64,000 nt of DNA from Lysobacter sp. yr284 (GCF_900107375.1 NZ_FNPT01000001.1:1240001-1304000); one strand, 5' to 3'; shown: positions 47,101 to 59,327, numbered from the stretch's first letter. Translations and numbers: made by a program. The notes: generated by a model not told the origin, from the sequence alone.

Positions 47101-50100
47101 CGCTGGGGCGGCTTCATCGACGATTACGACTGTTTCGATCCGCTGTTCTTCGGCATCTCGCCGAAGGAAGCGGCGTTCATGGACCCGCAGGAACGCCATT
47201 TCCTCGAGATCGCCTGGCATACCCTCGAAGACGCCGGCTACACCCGGGCATCGCTGGCGCAGGCCTGCGGCGGCGAAGCCGAGATCGGTGTGTTCGTCGG
47301 CATCATGTACGGCCACTACCAGATGGTCGGCGCCGAAGCCACCGGCCGCGGCACGCCGCTGGCCACCGACTCCTCCTATGCCTCGGTCGCCAATCGCGTC
47401 TCCTACTATTTCGACTGGCACGGCCCGAGCCTGGCGGTGGACACGATGTGCTCGTCCTCGCTGACCGCGATCCATCTGGCCTGCGAAAGCCTGCGCCGCG
47501 GCGAATGCCGCCTCGCCCTGGCCGGCGGGGTCAACCTGATGACCCATCCGAACAAATACCTGCTGCTGGCGCAGGGGCGCTTTCTTTCCAGCGACGGCCG
47601 CTGCCGCTCCTTCGGCGCCGGCGGCGACGGCTACGTTCCCGGCGAAGGCGTGGGAGCGGTGCTGCTGCGTCCGCTCGCCGATGCGATCGCCGCAGGCGAC
47701 CGCATCCATGGCGTGATCCGCGGCAGCGCGGTCAACCACGGCGGCGCGGTCAACCACTACACGGTGCCCAACCCCAACGCGCAGGGCCGCGCTATCCGCC
47801 GCGCCCTGCAGCGCTCCGGGCTCGCCCCGGCGCGCGTCAGCTATGTCGAAGCGCACGGCACCGGAACCGCGCTCGGCGATCCGATCGAGCTGCGCGGCCT
47901 GTGCCAGGTGTTCGACGATCCCGACACGGCGCCGGCGTTGGGGTCGATCAAGAGCAATATCGGCCACCTCGAAGCCGCCGCCGGCATCGCCGGCCTGAGC
48001 AAGCTGCTGCTGCAACTGCGCCATGGACAGTTGGCGCCGTCCCTGCACGCCGATCCGCTCAATCCGGATCTGGGGCTGGACGACAGCGGTTTTCGCGTGC
48101 AGCGCGAACTCGCGCCCTGGCGCAGCGAAAACGCGCTGTCGCGCTGCGCCGGATTGAGCTCCTTCGGCGCCGGCGGCAGCAATGCGCATCTGGTGGTGGA
48201 GCAGGCGCCGGCCGCCCCGGACGCGACGACACCCATCGAGGGCCCGCAGTTGATCCTGCTGTCGGCCAAGACGCCGGCCGCGCTGCGGCAACGCCGCGCC
48301 GATCTTGCCGCATGGCTGCAAGCCCATCCGGCCGCGCTCGCCGATGTCGCCCATACCTGCGCGGTGGGACGCGCGCATCATGCGCATCGCGCCGCGTATC
48401 TGGTCGATTCCAATGCGGGCCTGATCGCGGCGCTGCAGGCCGACGACGGCTCGCCCGGCGCCAGCGCCGCCGCACCCGCCGCTCTATCGCAAGCGCAATC
48501 CGCCTATCTCGATGGCGGCGACCCCGATCCGGCGCTGTTCGCCGGCGGCCGCCGCATCGCCCTGCCCTTGTATCCGTTCGCGCGCGAGCGCTACTGGGCG
48601 GTTGCGCAAGCGTCCGAGGCGCCGGCCGAAGCCGAGCTGCCCGCAACCCGGCGGACCGCGCAGCGCAGCGGCGACACGGTGCCGTTGCTGTGGGCGCAGG
48701 GACAATGGCAGGCAGCGCCGCTGCCGTCCGGCGATGCGGATGCAGCGCCGATGCTGTGGCTGTCGGAGCAGCCGCTGCCCGCCATCGACGGCTTGCCGTT
48801 GCAGGCCGGCGCCATCGCGCGACTGGACGCAACCGCCGAGCGCGCGCTGTGGTGGCTGCCCGCATATGCGACGACCGAAGCGTCCCTGGCGCAGATGCTG
48901 CAGGTCGCCCGCGCCGCGCCGGCATTGCAGTGCCTGCTGATCGTCGGCGACGGCGCGCAACAACGCCTGACGCTGGCGGCGCTGGCCGGCTTCTGCCGCT
49001 CGCTGGTGCGCGAGCGCCCGCAGCTCGCGGTGACGGTGGCCGAACTCCAGCAGGCGCCGCTGTCGGCGCTCGCCGACGAAGCCCATGCGGCGATCGCCGG
49101 ACGCGTGCACGAGGTCCATTACCGGGACGGCCTGCGCCGGCAGCGCCGCCTGCTCGCCCTGAATCCTGCCCAGGCGCCGCAAGCCGCCGCCCTGGCCTTG
49201 CCGCCGGAACCGGCGGTGCTCATCGCCGGCGGCCTCGGCGGCATCGGACGACTGCTGGCGCGGCGCCTGGCCGAACATCGCCGCGCGCGACTGGTGCTGC
49301 TGGGGCGCTCGCCGCCGTCGTCCGCCTCGCAGGACTGTGTCAGCGAGATGGAGGCGCTGGGCGGACGCGCCCTGTATCTGCCCTGCGACATCGCCGACGC
49401 CGATGCCGTCGCCGCAGCGCTGGAGCGCGCCAAGGATTGGGCCGGCGTCCTGCATGGCGTGGCGCATGCCGCAGGCGTCCTCGCCGACGGCCTGGTCGCC
49501 GGCAAGACCGTCGCCGACCTGCAGCGCGTAATCGCGCCCAAGATCGCCGGCGCGCGCTACCTGGATCGCGCCACCCGCGATGAACCGCTTTCGTTCTTCG
49601 CCCTGTTTTCGTCGCTGGCGGGCGGGATCGGCAACGTCGGCCAGACCGATTACGCCGCCGCCAACGCTTATCTCGACGCCTATGCGGCGCAGCGCCGGCA
49701 CGAAGGCGCGCCCGGCACCAGCATCTCGATCGGCTGGCCGCTCTGGGCCAGCGAAGGCATGCACGTGCCCGAAGCCGCGCTACGGCAGATGGAGCAACGC
49801 TGGGGACTGCGTCCGCTGCCGGCGCAGCAAGGCCTGGACGCGTTCGAGGCCGCGCTCGCCAGCGGCCATGCGCACCTGGCCCTGCTCGCCGGCGATCCCG
49901 ACCGCCTGAGCGCCTTGCTCGAAACCCCGGCGGACGCGGCCGTTGCCCAGGCCGTCGCCGCGCCCACATCCGCATCCGCATCGCCCGAGACGTCCACGGG
50001 CGCAGCCAGTGCGCGGAGCCTGTCGGCCTATTTGCGCGACGTCATCGTCGAGTTGCTGGAAGTACCGCGCGAGCGCATCGAGGACGCGCTGTCGCTGGCC

Positions 50101-53100
50101 GAATTCGGCTTCGATTCGATCCGCCTCAAAGCCCTCGCCGAGCGCCTCGGCGCCGATCTCGGCCTGGAGCTGTCCCCCAACCTGTTCTTCGAACACCACA
50201 CCATCGCCGCACTGACCGCCTATCTGCACGCGGCCGGCGCGGCGCCGGCCGAGACCCCAGCGCCTTCGCCGACGCCACCGCCTGCGTCCGCATCGGCGGC
50301 GCCCGCCGCCGCGGACGATCGCGCGATCGCGGTGATCGGCATGTCCGGGCGCTTCCCGCAGGCTACGGACCTGGCCGGCTTCTGGCGTAATCTGGTCGAC
50401 GGCCGCGATTGCATCGGCGAAATCCCGCTGGAGCGTTGGGACTGGCGCGAACAGCCGGCGCAGGTACCGCGCTGGGGCGGATTCTGCGCCGATATCGACA
50501 GCTTCGACGCGCGTTTCTTCCGTATCTCGCCGCGCGAAGCGCAACTGATGGACCCGCAGCACCGCCTGTTCCTGCAGGCCTGCTACAACGCCATCGACGA
50601 TGCCGCGCATGCGCCGTCGCAGCTGGCCGGAACGCGCCTGGGCGTGTTCGCCGGCGTGCAGTTCAACGAGTATCAGGAGCTGGTCAAGCGCTCCGGCGAA
50701 AGCCACGGCTTCGCGGCCACCGGCAATTCACACGCGATGCTCGCCAACCGGGTCTCGTTTCTGCTCGGCGCCAATGGCCCCAGCGAAGCGATCGACACCG
50801 CCTGCTCCAGTTCGCTGGTGGCGGTGGCGCGCGCGATCGACGCGATCCGCCTGGGGCACTGCGAGCTGGCGCTGGCCGGCGGCGTCAGCCTGATGCTGAT
50901 TCCGGACACCTTCGCGGTTACCGCGCAGATGGGCGTACTGTCCCCGCGCGGCCGCTGCCGCAGCTTCGGCAGCGGCGCCGATGGTTACGTCAAGGGCGAA
51001 GGCGTCGGCGTGGTGATGCTCAAGGCCTTGTCGCGGGCGCTGGCCGACGGCGATCCGATCCATGCGGTGATCCGCGGGGCGGCGGTCAACCACGGCGGCA
51101 GCGCGCATTCGCTGACCGCACCCAATCCGCAGGCGCAGCGCGCGGTGATCCTCGACGCCCTGGCCGATGCCGGCGTGCATCCATCGAGCATCGGCCTGAT
51201 CGAGGCGCACGGCACCGGCACCGAACTCGGCGATCCGATCGAAGTACAGGCGTTGATGCAGGCGCTGGGCGCGACCGCGGCCGGAACGCCGGCCGTCGCC
51301 CCGGCCTGCGCGCTGGGATCGGTGAAGAGCAACATCGGCCACCTGGAGCCCGCCGCCGGCATCGCCGGCCTGATCAAGGCAACACTGGCGCTCAAGCACG
51401 CGACGCTGCCGCCGACGCTACATGTGCGCGAACTCAATCCGTATCTGAAGCTGCAAGGCAGCGCGCTGTCGATCGCGCGCGAGGCCGCGCCCTGGCCCGA
51501 ACTGCAGGCCGGCGACGGCAGCCCGCTTCCGCGCCGCGCCGGGGTCAGTTCGTTCGGCTTCGGCGGCAGCAATGCGCACGTGGTGTTGGAACAGGCGCCG
51601 CAGGCCGCGCCAGCGGCCGCGAGCGATGCGGACTCGCCGTCCGAGCCGCAATTGCTGCTGCTCTCCGCGGCCAGCGCGGCGGCGCTGCGCCAGGCCGCCG
51701 CGCAATTGGCGCAATACTGCGTGCAACAACGCCCCTCCCTGCAGGCGCTCGCCTACACCCTGCGCGCCGGACGCGACCATCATGCCTGGCGGCTGGCGGT
51801 GATCGCATCGGACCGGGACGAACTGCTCCAAGCGCTGCAGGCCGCCGCCGAACAGGGCAGCGGCATCGGCAAAATCCCGGCCGGCGCGGCGACGCAAGCA
51901 ACGCCGGCCGGCGACGTCGCCAATGCCGGGCACGCGCGGGATCGGCAGCGCCTGGCCGACGACTACCGCCAGGGCGCACTGCCGCCGCTGCGATTCTGGA
52001 CCCCCTGCCCGCGCCTGCACTTGCCCGGCTATCCGTTCGAGAACAGCCGCCATTGGCTGCCGGATATCGATCGTGCGCGCGCGCCTGCGGCCGACGCAAC
52101 GGCGGCTGCCGCACAGCCCTCCGCCGGCCTGCGAACGCCTGCCGCCGACATGCCTGCCGCTGAAACGCACGCCGTCGAAACGCATACCAGCGCGGCATCG
52201 GCCGCGACCCGGACGCTGCTGGCCAAGACCGTGGCGCTCGCCCGCATCGCCACGGCAGCGGACGGCGCGGCATGCGACGACCGCGGGCAAGACGTCCTGT
52301 TCGCGCCGTATTGGCTCGACAGTCCGGCCGCCATCGTCGCGCCCGCCGCCGAGCGCGGCAGCGTGCTGCTGGTGCAGCCGCAGCGCGATCCGGCGCTGGC
52401 CGCGCAGTTGCGCGCGCTGCATCGCGACGATGCGCTGGTGGAGATCGATGCGACCGACGCCCTGGCGTTGGATACGCGCCTGGTGCAACTGCCCGATCTG
52501 CGCCGCGTGTATTTTCTCGGCGGCCTGCAGCCCGAGGCGTATGTCGCCGACGATCTCGACGCACTGGACTCGGCGCAGGAGCACGGTGTGCTGGCCCTGT
52601 TCCGGCTGGTCAGGGCGACGCAGCGCTACCATCGCCACGGCCTGGACCTGTTCGTGATGACCCGCGATGCGCTGAGCCTGGACGAGGCGGCGCCGGTCGA
52701 CCCGCGCGGCGCCGCGCTCACCGGCTTCGCGATGTCGCTGGCGAAAGAGCAGCGCGATTGGCGCGTGCGCAATCTCGACCTGTCGAGCGCGGATGCGGTG
52801 GACGCGGCGCTGGCCGCGCGCATCGCCGCCGAGCCGCCGCATGCGCAGGGCGCGCCGACGCTGTTGCGCGGCGCACGGCGCTGGCACAGGCGGTTGCGCC
52901 CCAGGCGCCTGCCGGCGCCGCCTGCGACGCCCTGGCGCGAAGCCGGCGTCTATCTGATCGTCGGCGGCGCCGGCGGGATCGGCCGGGTCCTGGCCGAGCA
53001 TCTGGCGCGCCGCTGCCGGGCGCGCGTGGCCCTGCTCGGCCGCAGTCCCGAAGGCGATGCGCAGCGCGCCGCGCTCCAGGCGATCCGCGCGGCCGGCGGC

Positions 53101-53754
53101 GAAGCGATCTATCTGCAGGCCGATCTCGCCGATCCGCTCGCGATGGACGCCGCGGTGGCGGATCTGCGCCGCCGCTGGGGCGCGCTGCATGGCGTCTTCC
53201 ATTCGGCGCTGGTGCTCGACGACCGCGCGATCTACCGCATGGACGAGGCCAGCCTGCGCGCGGTGCTGGCGCCGAAGGTGCGCGGCAGCGCAGTGCTGCG
53301 CCGGGCGCTGCGGCACGAGTCGCTGGATTTCCTCGCCTTCTTCTCCTCGGCGCAGTCGTTCCTCGGCGACGCCGGACAAAGCAACTATGCCGCCGGCTGC
53401 ACCTTCAAGGACGCCTACGCCCGCGCCCTCGCCCGCTACGACGGCATCGCCGCGCCGGTGATCAACTGGGGCTATTGGGGCAGCGTGGGCATCGTCAGCG
53501 ACCGCAAGCACGCCGAGCGCATGCGCGCGCTGGGCATCGGCTCGATCGAACCCGGGCTCGGATTGGAAGTGATCGAGGCCATGGCCGGCGGCGGCGACGG
53601 TCCGGTCATGCCGCTGGTCGCCGAACGGCGGCTGTGGCCGCATCTGGGCATCGACGACGCCGTGCGGGCGCCGCGCGGCGGCGACGTCGCCGGCAATGGC
53701 CGCACCCTCCTCGACCGCGTGATCTCACGGCTCACCGAACAAGGGTCCGTATGA
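29113..53754 (+). CDS. Trans-AT polyketide synthase, 8213 aa, six complete plus two split modules
   Basis: Largest gene of the window. Residue positions mark key residues. MT (GAGTG 181-185) and ACP1 (S419) complete the previous module. Module 3: KS2 (C689), DH (H1100, D1254), KR (GGLGG 1542, Y1682), ACP2 (S1844). Module 4: KS3 (C2112), KR (2743, Y2884), ACP3 (S3049). Module 5: KS4 (C3294), DH (H3758), KR (4203, Y4344), MT (G4607), ACP4 (S4850). Module 6: KS5 (C5121), DH (H5540, D5686), ACP5 (S5856), no KR. Module 7: KS6 (C6113), KR (6706, Y6847), ACP6 (S7002). Module 8 begins: KS7 (C7231), KR (7951, Y8092), and is completed by MT-ACP in the next protein. No AT domain is present anywhere; malonyl units must come from the AT encoded downstream. 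All KS have Cys-His-His, so all should condense. All KRs keep the Asp of the LDD-type motif, predicting D-configured alcohols. Both MTs keep the His (VLHAT) and Glu of C-methyltransferases. Predicted output: an E-alkene in module 3, a hydroxyl in module 4, an alpha-methyl alkene in module 5, an unclear step in module 6, and hydroxyls in 7 and 8. Start and stop overlap both neighbours (ATGA). KS-linker ends carry the usual YPFxRxRYW post-KS motif. Confidence 0.95.
46441..46515 (+). repeat. Five 15-bp tandem repeats in a PKS linker
   Basis: Five in-frame 15-bp units (consensus GTTTCGGAGCATGCG) code for VSEHA, VSELA, VLEQA, ASEHA and APEHS, residues 5777-5801, between the DH and ACP of module 6. 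Units 1, 2 and 4 are nearly identical; 3 and 5 have drifted. This is probably a flexible linker expanded by slippage. No other linker in the protein shows such a repeat. Confidence 0.9.
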
Positions 53755-56700
53755 ACCTCAGCGATTCTCCCTACTCCCCCGCCGACGCCCTGGACGCTTA
53801 CGCCCGCGCCTGCGCCATGCGCGTATTGCTCGCGCTCGGCGCTCCGGTCGCGGCCGGAGAACTCTGGCACCCGCAGCGACTGGCCGCGCAGATCGGCGTG
53901 CTGCCGGCCTGGCAGCGGCTATGGCGATCCACGCTCGATGCCGCGCGCATCGGCGGCTACCTGCAGGCGCAGGCCGACATGCTGGCCACCACCGAGCGGG
54001 CCTCGGCGCTGGCTCGGCAGGATGCGCAGCAATCGCGGCAAGCGCTGCTCGAGCGCTATCCGATGCTGGCCCCTCATGCGGAAATGCTCGAGCGCTGCTG
54101 CGCGGCCTATGCCGATGTGGTCGGCGCGCGCCAAGACGGAGTCAACGTGCTGTTTCCCAGCGGATCGCCCGAGCTGGTGCGCGCGCTCTACCACGGCAAC
54201 CCCGCGGTCGACGCCTGCAACGAGGCGGTGGCGCGGACGGTAGCGGCGCTCGTCGCGGCCAAGCGCGAGCAGGCGCCCGGCACGGTCGTGCGCGTGATCG
54301 AGCTCGGCGCCGGCACCGGCGCCACCACCAATGTCGTGCTCGAACACCTCGGAGCGCAGCGCGACGATCTGGAATACCACATCACCGACCTGTCGCCGAG
54401 CCTGGTGGCGGCGGCGCAGCGCCGCTACGGCGCGCGCTACCCCTATGTGCGTTGCCGGGTGCTCGACATCGAAGCCGACAGCGCGGCCGAGCGCGCGGAT
54501 GCGCATCTGATCGTCGCCTCCAACGTGGTCCACGCGACCCGCCGCATCCAGGCCACGCTGGGCCGGATCAAGCGCATGCTCGCCGACGACGGCCTGATCG
54601 TGCTCAACGAGGTGGTGGCGGCCAGCGACTTCGCCACGCTGGTGTTCGGCCTCACTCCGGGCTGGTGGCTGTACGAGGACGAGGACGTGCGCCTGCGCGG
54701 AGGCCCGCTGCTGGATCTCGCCCATTGGCGCAGCGAATTCGCCCAGTGCGGCTTCGACCCGGTCGAGGCGATCGGCGATTCCGCCGGCGATGCCCGCCAA
54801 CAGGTGCTGATCGCCGCCAGCGACGGCCGCGCCTGCGTCGCCGGCGCCTTTTCGCCCGCGGTCGAGCCCGCGCCCGCCCTGCCGCCGCAACCGGTAGCGC
54901 AGGCCGCGCCAGCCGCGGCGCAAACCGTCGCGCGCCTGAGCGCGGTCATCGCCGACGCCCTGCGCATGCAGGCGGAGCAGATCGACGCCGACGCGCCCTT
55001 CGTCGAGCTGGGCATCGACTCGATCATGGCGATGGATGCGATCGAGCGCATCAACCGCAGCTTCGCGCTGCAACTGCGTCCGGCCGACCTGTTCGGCCAT
55101 CCCAGCGTGCGACGGCTGGCCGCACACCTGGATGCGCAGAACCCGACCGCCACGACGGCCGTTGCGCCGCAAACCGCCGACACGGCGCCGGCACCCGAAC
55201 CGGAACCGGCATGGGCAGCGCCGCAGCCGGCGCAGGCGGTCGTCGCTGCGCCGCTGCGCTACGACTCGGAGCTGCCCGAGCCGATCGCCATCATCGGCAT
55301 GGCCGGTCGCTTCCCCGGCGCGGACGACGTCGAGAGCTTCTGGCGCAACCTGGTCCACGGCCATGACGCGATCGCGGAAATGCCGGCGCAACGCCGCCAA
55401 GGCATGACGCAGGTCGCGGCCGAGGTGAACCTGCGCGGCGGCTTCATGCGCGATGTGGACGCCTTCGATGCGGCCTTCTTCCAAGTGCCCGAACGCGCCG
55501 CGGAAATGATGGACCCGCAGCAACGCCTGCTGCTGGAACAGAGCTGGGCCGCATTCGAGGATGCCGCCTATCCGCTGCAGCGCCTGAACGGCAGCCGCTG
55601 CGGCGTGTTCGTCGGCTGTTTCCCCGGCGACTACAAGTCGCGCCTGAGTGCGGGCGCCGCCGCACCGCATCCCTATCTGCTGACCGGCACCTCCGAGGCG
55701 ATGCTGGCCGGGCGGGTCGCGTTCTTCTTCGACCTGAAAGGACCCGCGATCTCGATCGACACCGCCTGCTCGTCCTCGCTGGTGGCCTTGCACACCGCCG
55801 CCGAAAGCCTGCGCAGCGGCGGTTGCGACCTGGCGCTGGTCGCCGGCGTCACCGTGCTGTCCACGCCGCAATTCCATGTCCTGGCGCATGCCGCGCGCAT
55901 GACCTCGCCCGATGGCCAATGCCGTACGTTCGATGCCGGCGCCAACGGTTTCGTGCCCGGCGAGGCGGTCGGCGTGGTGGTGCTCAAGCGCCTGTCCGCG
56001 GCGTTGGCCGACAACGACCGGATCCGCGCGGTCGTGTTGGCTTCGGGCCTGAACCAGGACGGCGCCTCCAACGGCATCACCGCGCCCAACGCCAGCGCGC
56101 AGACCGATCTGATCAGCGATGTGTACCGCCGGCATCGGATCGATCCGGCGACGCTGGGCTACGTCGAGGCCCACGGCACCGGCACGGCGCTGGGCGACCC
56201 GATCGAATTCGGCGCGCTCAGCGATGCGTTCGCGCGGCTTTCGTCAGGCCGCCCCGCCGCGCGCAGCCAATACTGCGCGCTGGGCTCGGTCAAGACCAAT
56301 ATCGGCCATTGCCTGCCTGCCGCCGGCATCGCCGGCCTGATCAAGACCGCGCTGTGCGTGGAGCGCGGCCTGCTGGTGCCGTCGCTGAATTTCGACGCGC
56401 CCAACCCGCATCTGTCGCTCCAGGACAGCCCCTTCTATCTCAACAGCGAAACCCGCGCCTGGCCCGATGCCGGACCGCGCACCGCCGCGATCAGCGCGTT
56501 CGGCTTCAGCGGCACCAATGCGCATGTGGTGATCCAGCAACCGCCGCCGCGCGCGCCGGCGCCGCCTGGCGATCCCGCGTTGCCCTGGCTCCTGCCGCTG
56601 TCGGCCAAGGATCGTCCTGCGCTGCTGCGCCGGGTGCGCGAGTTGGAGCGCGAGATCGGCGGCCATCGCCACGACCTGGCGCTGCGCGATGTCGCCTATA

Positions 56701-59327
56701 CGCTCAGCCTGGGGCGCAGCCATTTCGGCCAGCGGCTGGCGTTTGTGGCCTGCGATCTGGGCGACTTGCGCGCCGCGCTCAAGCAGTGCCTGCAACAGGG
56801 CCTGGAAGACGAGCGCATGTTCGCCGGTCCGCGCGCCGAACACAGTCCGCGCGCCGAGCGGGCGCAGGCGCAGCAATACCTGGCCGGGGAAACGCCGCAG
56901 TGGCAGGAACAGTTCGCCGGCGCGCACGCGGTATCGCTGCCGTGCTATCCATTCGCGCGCGACCGTTTCTGGGCCGCGGGCGCGCAAGCGCCGGCGCAGC
57001 CGGCCGCGGCGCAAGACAACGATCCGGCGATGTCCGAACTGCTCGCGCCGCTGGCCGGGCTGGCGGCGCGCGGCGGCGTCCTGCAGGCGCACCGCGCCGC
57101 ATTCGACGCGCTGGAGGCGTTCGGCGCGGCGCGCACCCGCGAGGCGCTGCAGAACCTGGATGCGCTGCCGCGCCCGGACGAATCCGCCGTGCCCGTTCGC
57201 GTGCTGATGCAGCGCGCCGGCGTGGTGGCCGGACAGGCGCGCCTGTTCACGGCGCTGCTCGCCATCCTGGCCCGGCATGGCGAGCTATCGCGCAACGAGC
57301 ATGGCTACAGCGCCGCCGCGACCGCGCCCGAGAGCAGCGATGAACAGGCCGCCGCCGACGCCGCGGCGCTGGCTGCGCGCTATCCGATCGTGGCGCCGCA
57401 CCTGGAATTGCTGCGCGCCTGCGTGCGCAGCTATGCGGACCTGCTGAGCGGGCGTATCGGCGGCCCGCAGGTCTTGTTTCCGGGCGGCTCGACGACGCTG
57501 GTGGAAGGCATCTACCGCGGCAACGAAATCACCGACCACTACAACGAGATAGTGGCGCAGGTCTGCCGGGGCTGGTGCCGCGACCGCAGCCCGCGAATGA
57601 TCGAAATCGGCGCCGGCACCGGCGCCACCAGCGCCGCGGTGCTGGCCGCACTGCCGGACCCGCCGGCACGTTACGACTACACCGACCTGTCCGCGCATTT
57701 CCTGCGCCACGGCGAACGGCGCTTCGGCGCGAATCGCCCATGGCTGCATTTCCGCGCGCTCGACATCGAGCGGGCGCCGGCGCAACAGGGCTTCGATGAG
57801 GCCGGCTACGACCTGGCGCTGGCCACCAACGTCCTGCACGCCACCCGCGACATCGCAGCCACGCTCACCCATGTACGCAGCCTGCTGCGCCCGGGCGGGC
57901 TGCTGGTGATCAACGAAATCATGCAGCGCCAGGACATCGCCACGATGACCTTCGGCCTGACCGAGGGCTGGTGGCGCTATGGCGATGCCGAGCGCCGGAT
58001 CGAGGACTCGCCCCTGCTCGAGCATGCGCGCTGGCGCGAGTTGCTCGCCGAAGCCGGTTTCTCCGCCATCGCCGAAGCCGTGCCGGGCGAAGGCACGCCG
58101 GCGTCGCGGGTACTGGTCGCACGCGCCCGGACTGCGGCCGCAGCCGCGGTCGAAGCGGCCGAACCGATCGCCGACCCGCGCTCGCGGCAACGCGTCGCCG
58201 CGGTTGCGCGCGTCGATCGCCCGAAACCCGACGCCGTCGCGCAGGCGCGCGGCGATGTCTGGCGCTCGCTGTGCGAGGTCCTGGCGCGGGTGCTGAAGAT
58301 CGCCGCGTCGCGGCTCGATCCGTCGACGCGGCTGGCCGAGCTCGGGATCGATTCGCTGGTCAGCCTGGAGCTGACCGATGCGCTGGCGCAGACGATCGCG
58401 CCGCTGCGCGAGCACGCCCTGCTCGATTGCGCCACGCTCGGCGATCTGGAGCGCATGCTGCGCGCGGCGCAGGCCCCGGCCGCGGCGCCGCGGGCGGCCG
58501 ACGCGGTCGCGGCGGCCGCCCGGGCCGAGCCGATCCGCCCCGCATGGTCGGCGCAACGGGTGGAACACGGCGCCACCCACGTGGAGAGCTTCAGCGCCGG
58601 CGACGGCGAGCCCGTCCTGCTGCTCGGCCCGCTCAACCTGCATGCGCGCGCCTGGCACCACCAATTCGCCGCGTTGCAGTCGCGCTATCGCGTCATCGCC
58701 CTGCACCCCCCGGGTCGCGACGCCACCCGCCCGGTCGCGGCGAACGCGGATTTCCGCATCGACGCGGAAATCCTGCTGGACGCGATCGACGCCCTGCTTC
58801 CCAAAGGCGAACGCTTCCATTGCGTCGGCTGGTCGCTGGGCGGTTGCTATGGGCAACTGATCGCCGCGCACCATCCGCAGCGGCTGCGCAGCCTGGTCCT
58901 GGTCAACTGCGCCGCCCACTTCGACGCGGACGCCGAACCGGTCGCCACCGCGTTGCGCGAAGAGCTCAGCGAGGACCCCGACGATCCGGGCGCCGCGCTG
59001 CGGTTGAGCGCGTTGAGCTGCGGGCTGGATGCGCAATCCCTGCGCGCCTTTCAGCGCAGTCTGGCCGACTTCGACGCGCGCCCGCTGCACCCGGCCATCG
59101 CGACGCCGACCCTGCAGATCATCGGCGCGCGCGACCGCGTCCTGGCGCCCGAACGCCAGGACCTGCGCGGCATCGCCTCGCTGCGCGTGCGGCGCATGGA
59201 GCTCGCCGGCCATCTCGCGCCCCTGACCCATGCCGAGGAATTCAATCGCGTCCTCGCCGAATTCCTCGAACATCACTCCGCGCAAACGGCGAGCGCCGTC
59301 CTGCGTCGCCAAGGATCTCCGCTATGA
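53751..59327 (+). CDS. Trans-AT polyketide synthase, terminal protein: MT-ACP-KS-MT-ACP-TE
   Basis: An 1858-aa protein that ends the assembly line. A C-methyltransferase (GAGTG at 187-190, NVVHAT and LNE catalytic blocks) and ACP (S424) complete module 8. Module 9 has KS8 (C673), a second MT (G1287 in EIGAGTG) and ACP (S1535), with no KR or DH, so a beta-keto-alpha-methyl thioester is expected. The final 250 residues are an alpha/beta-hydrolase thioesterase with GWSLGG (S1695), an acidic residue in IGARDRV and His in LAGHLAP; it should release the chain by hydrolysis or lactonisation. ATG 53751 is chosen because it overlaps the previous stop (ATGA) and gives the same helical MT N-terminus as the split point before it; a far longer open frame upstream in this phase overlaps the previous gene. 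The stop overlaps the AT start (ATGA). Confidence 0.94.
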   Translation: MNLSDSPYSPADALDAYARACAMRVLLALGAPVAAGELWHPQRLAAQIGVLPAWQRLWRSTLDAARIGGYLQAQADMLATTERASALARQDAQQSRQALLERYPMLAPHAEMLERCCAAYADVVGARQDGVNVLFPSGSPELVRALYHGNPAVDACNEAVARTVAALVAAKREQAPGTVVRVIELGAGTGATTNVVLEHLGAQRDDLEYHITDLSPSLVAAAQRRYGARYPYVRCRVLDIEADSAAERADAHLIVASNVVHATRRIQATLGRIKRMLADDGLIVLNEVVAASDFATLVFGLTPGWWLYEDEDVRLRGGPLLDLAHWRSEFAQCGFDPVEAIGDSAGDARQQVLIAASDGRACVAGAFSPAVEPAPALPPQPVAQAAPAAAQTVARLSAVIADALRMQAEQIDADAPFVELGIDSIMAMDAIERINRSFALQLRPADLFGHPSVRRLAAHLDAQNPTATTAVAPQTADTAPAPEPEPAWAAPQPAQAVVAAPLRYDSELPEPIAIIGMAGRFPGADDVESFWRNLVHGHDAIAEMPAQRRQGMTQVAAEVNLRGGFMRDVDAFDAAFFQVPERAAEMMDPQQRLLLEQSWAAFEDAAYPLQRLNGSRCGVFVGCFPGDYKSRLSAGAAAPHPYLLTGTSEAMLAGRVAFFFDLKGPAISIDTACSSSLVALHTAAESLRSGGCDLALVAGVTVLSTPQFHVLAHAARMTSPDGQCRTFDAGANGFVPGEAVGVVVLKRLSAALADNDRIRAVVLASGLNQDGASNGITAPNASAQTDLISDVYRRHRIDPATLGYVEAHGTGTALGDPIEFGALSDAFARLSSGRPAARSQYCALGSVKTNIGHCLPAAGIAGLIKTALCVERGLLVPSLNFDAPNPHLSLQDSPFYLNSETRAWPDAGPRTAAISAFGFSGTNAHVVIQQPPPRAPAPPGDPALPWLLPLSAKDRPALLRRVRELEREIGGHRHDLALRDVAYTLSLGRSHFGQRLAFVACDLGDLRAALKQCLQQGLEDERMFAGPRAEHSPRAERAQAQQYLAGETPQWQEQFAGAHAVSLPCYPFARDRFWAAGAQAPAQPAAAQDNDPAMSELLAPLAGLAARGGVLQAHRAAFDALEAFGAARTREALQNLDALPRPDESAVPVRVLMQRAGVVAGQARLFTALLAILARHGELSRNEHGYSAAATAPESSDEQAAADAAALAARYPIVAPHLELLRACVRSYADLLSGRIGGPQVLFPGGSTTLVEGIYRGNEITDHYNEIVAQVCRGWCRDRSPRMIEIGAGTGATSAAVLAALPDPPARYDYTDLSAHFLRHGERRFGANRPWLHFRALDIERAPAQQGFDEAGYDLALATNVLHATRDIAATLTHVRSLLRPGGLLVINEIMQRQDIATMTFGLTEGWWRYGDAERRIEDSPLLEHARWRELLAEAGFSAIAEAVPGEGTPASRVLVARARTAAAAAVEAAEPIADPRSRQRVAAVARVDRPKPDAVAQARGDVWRSLCEVLARVLKIAASRLDPSTRLAELGIDSLVSLELTDALAQTIAPLREHALLDCATLGDLERMLRAAQAPAAAPRAADAVAAAARAEPIRPAWSAQRVEHGATHVESFSAGDGEPVLLLGPLNLHARAWHHQFAALQSRYRVIALHPPGRDATRPVAANADFRIDAEILLDAIDALLPKGERFHCVGWSLGGCYGQLIAAHHPQRLRSLVLVNCAAHFDADAEPVATALREELSEDPDDPGAALRLSALSCGLDAQSLRAFQRSLADFDARPLHPAIATPTLQIIGARDRVLAPERQDLRGIASLRVRRMELAGHLAPLTHAEEFNRVLAEFLEHHSAQTASAVLRRQGSPL

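Noticed and set aside
52272-53750. Upstream extension of the third PKS protein
   Set aside because: It overlaps the KR of the 8213-aa PKS in another phase and is Arg/Ala-rich; the ATGA overlap at 53751 gives a natural start.
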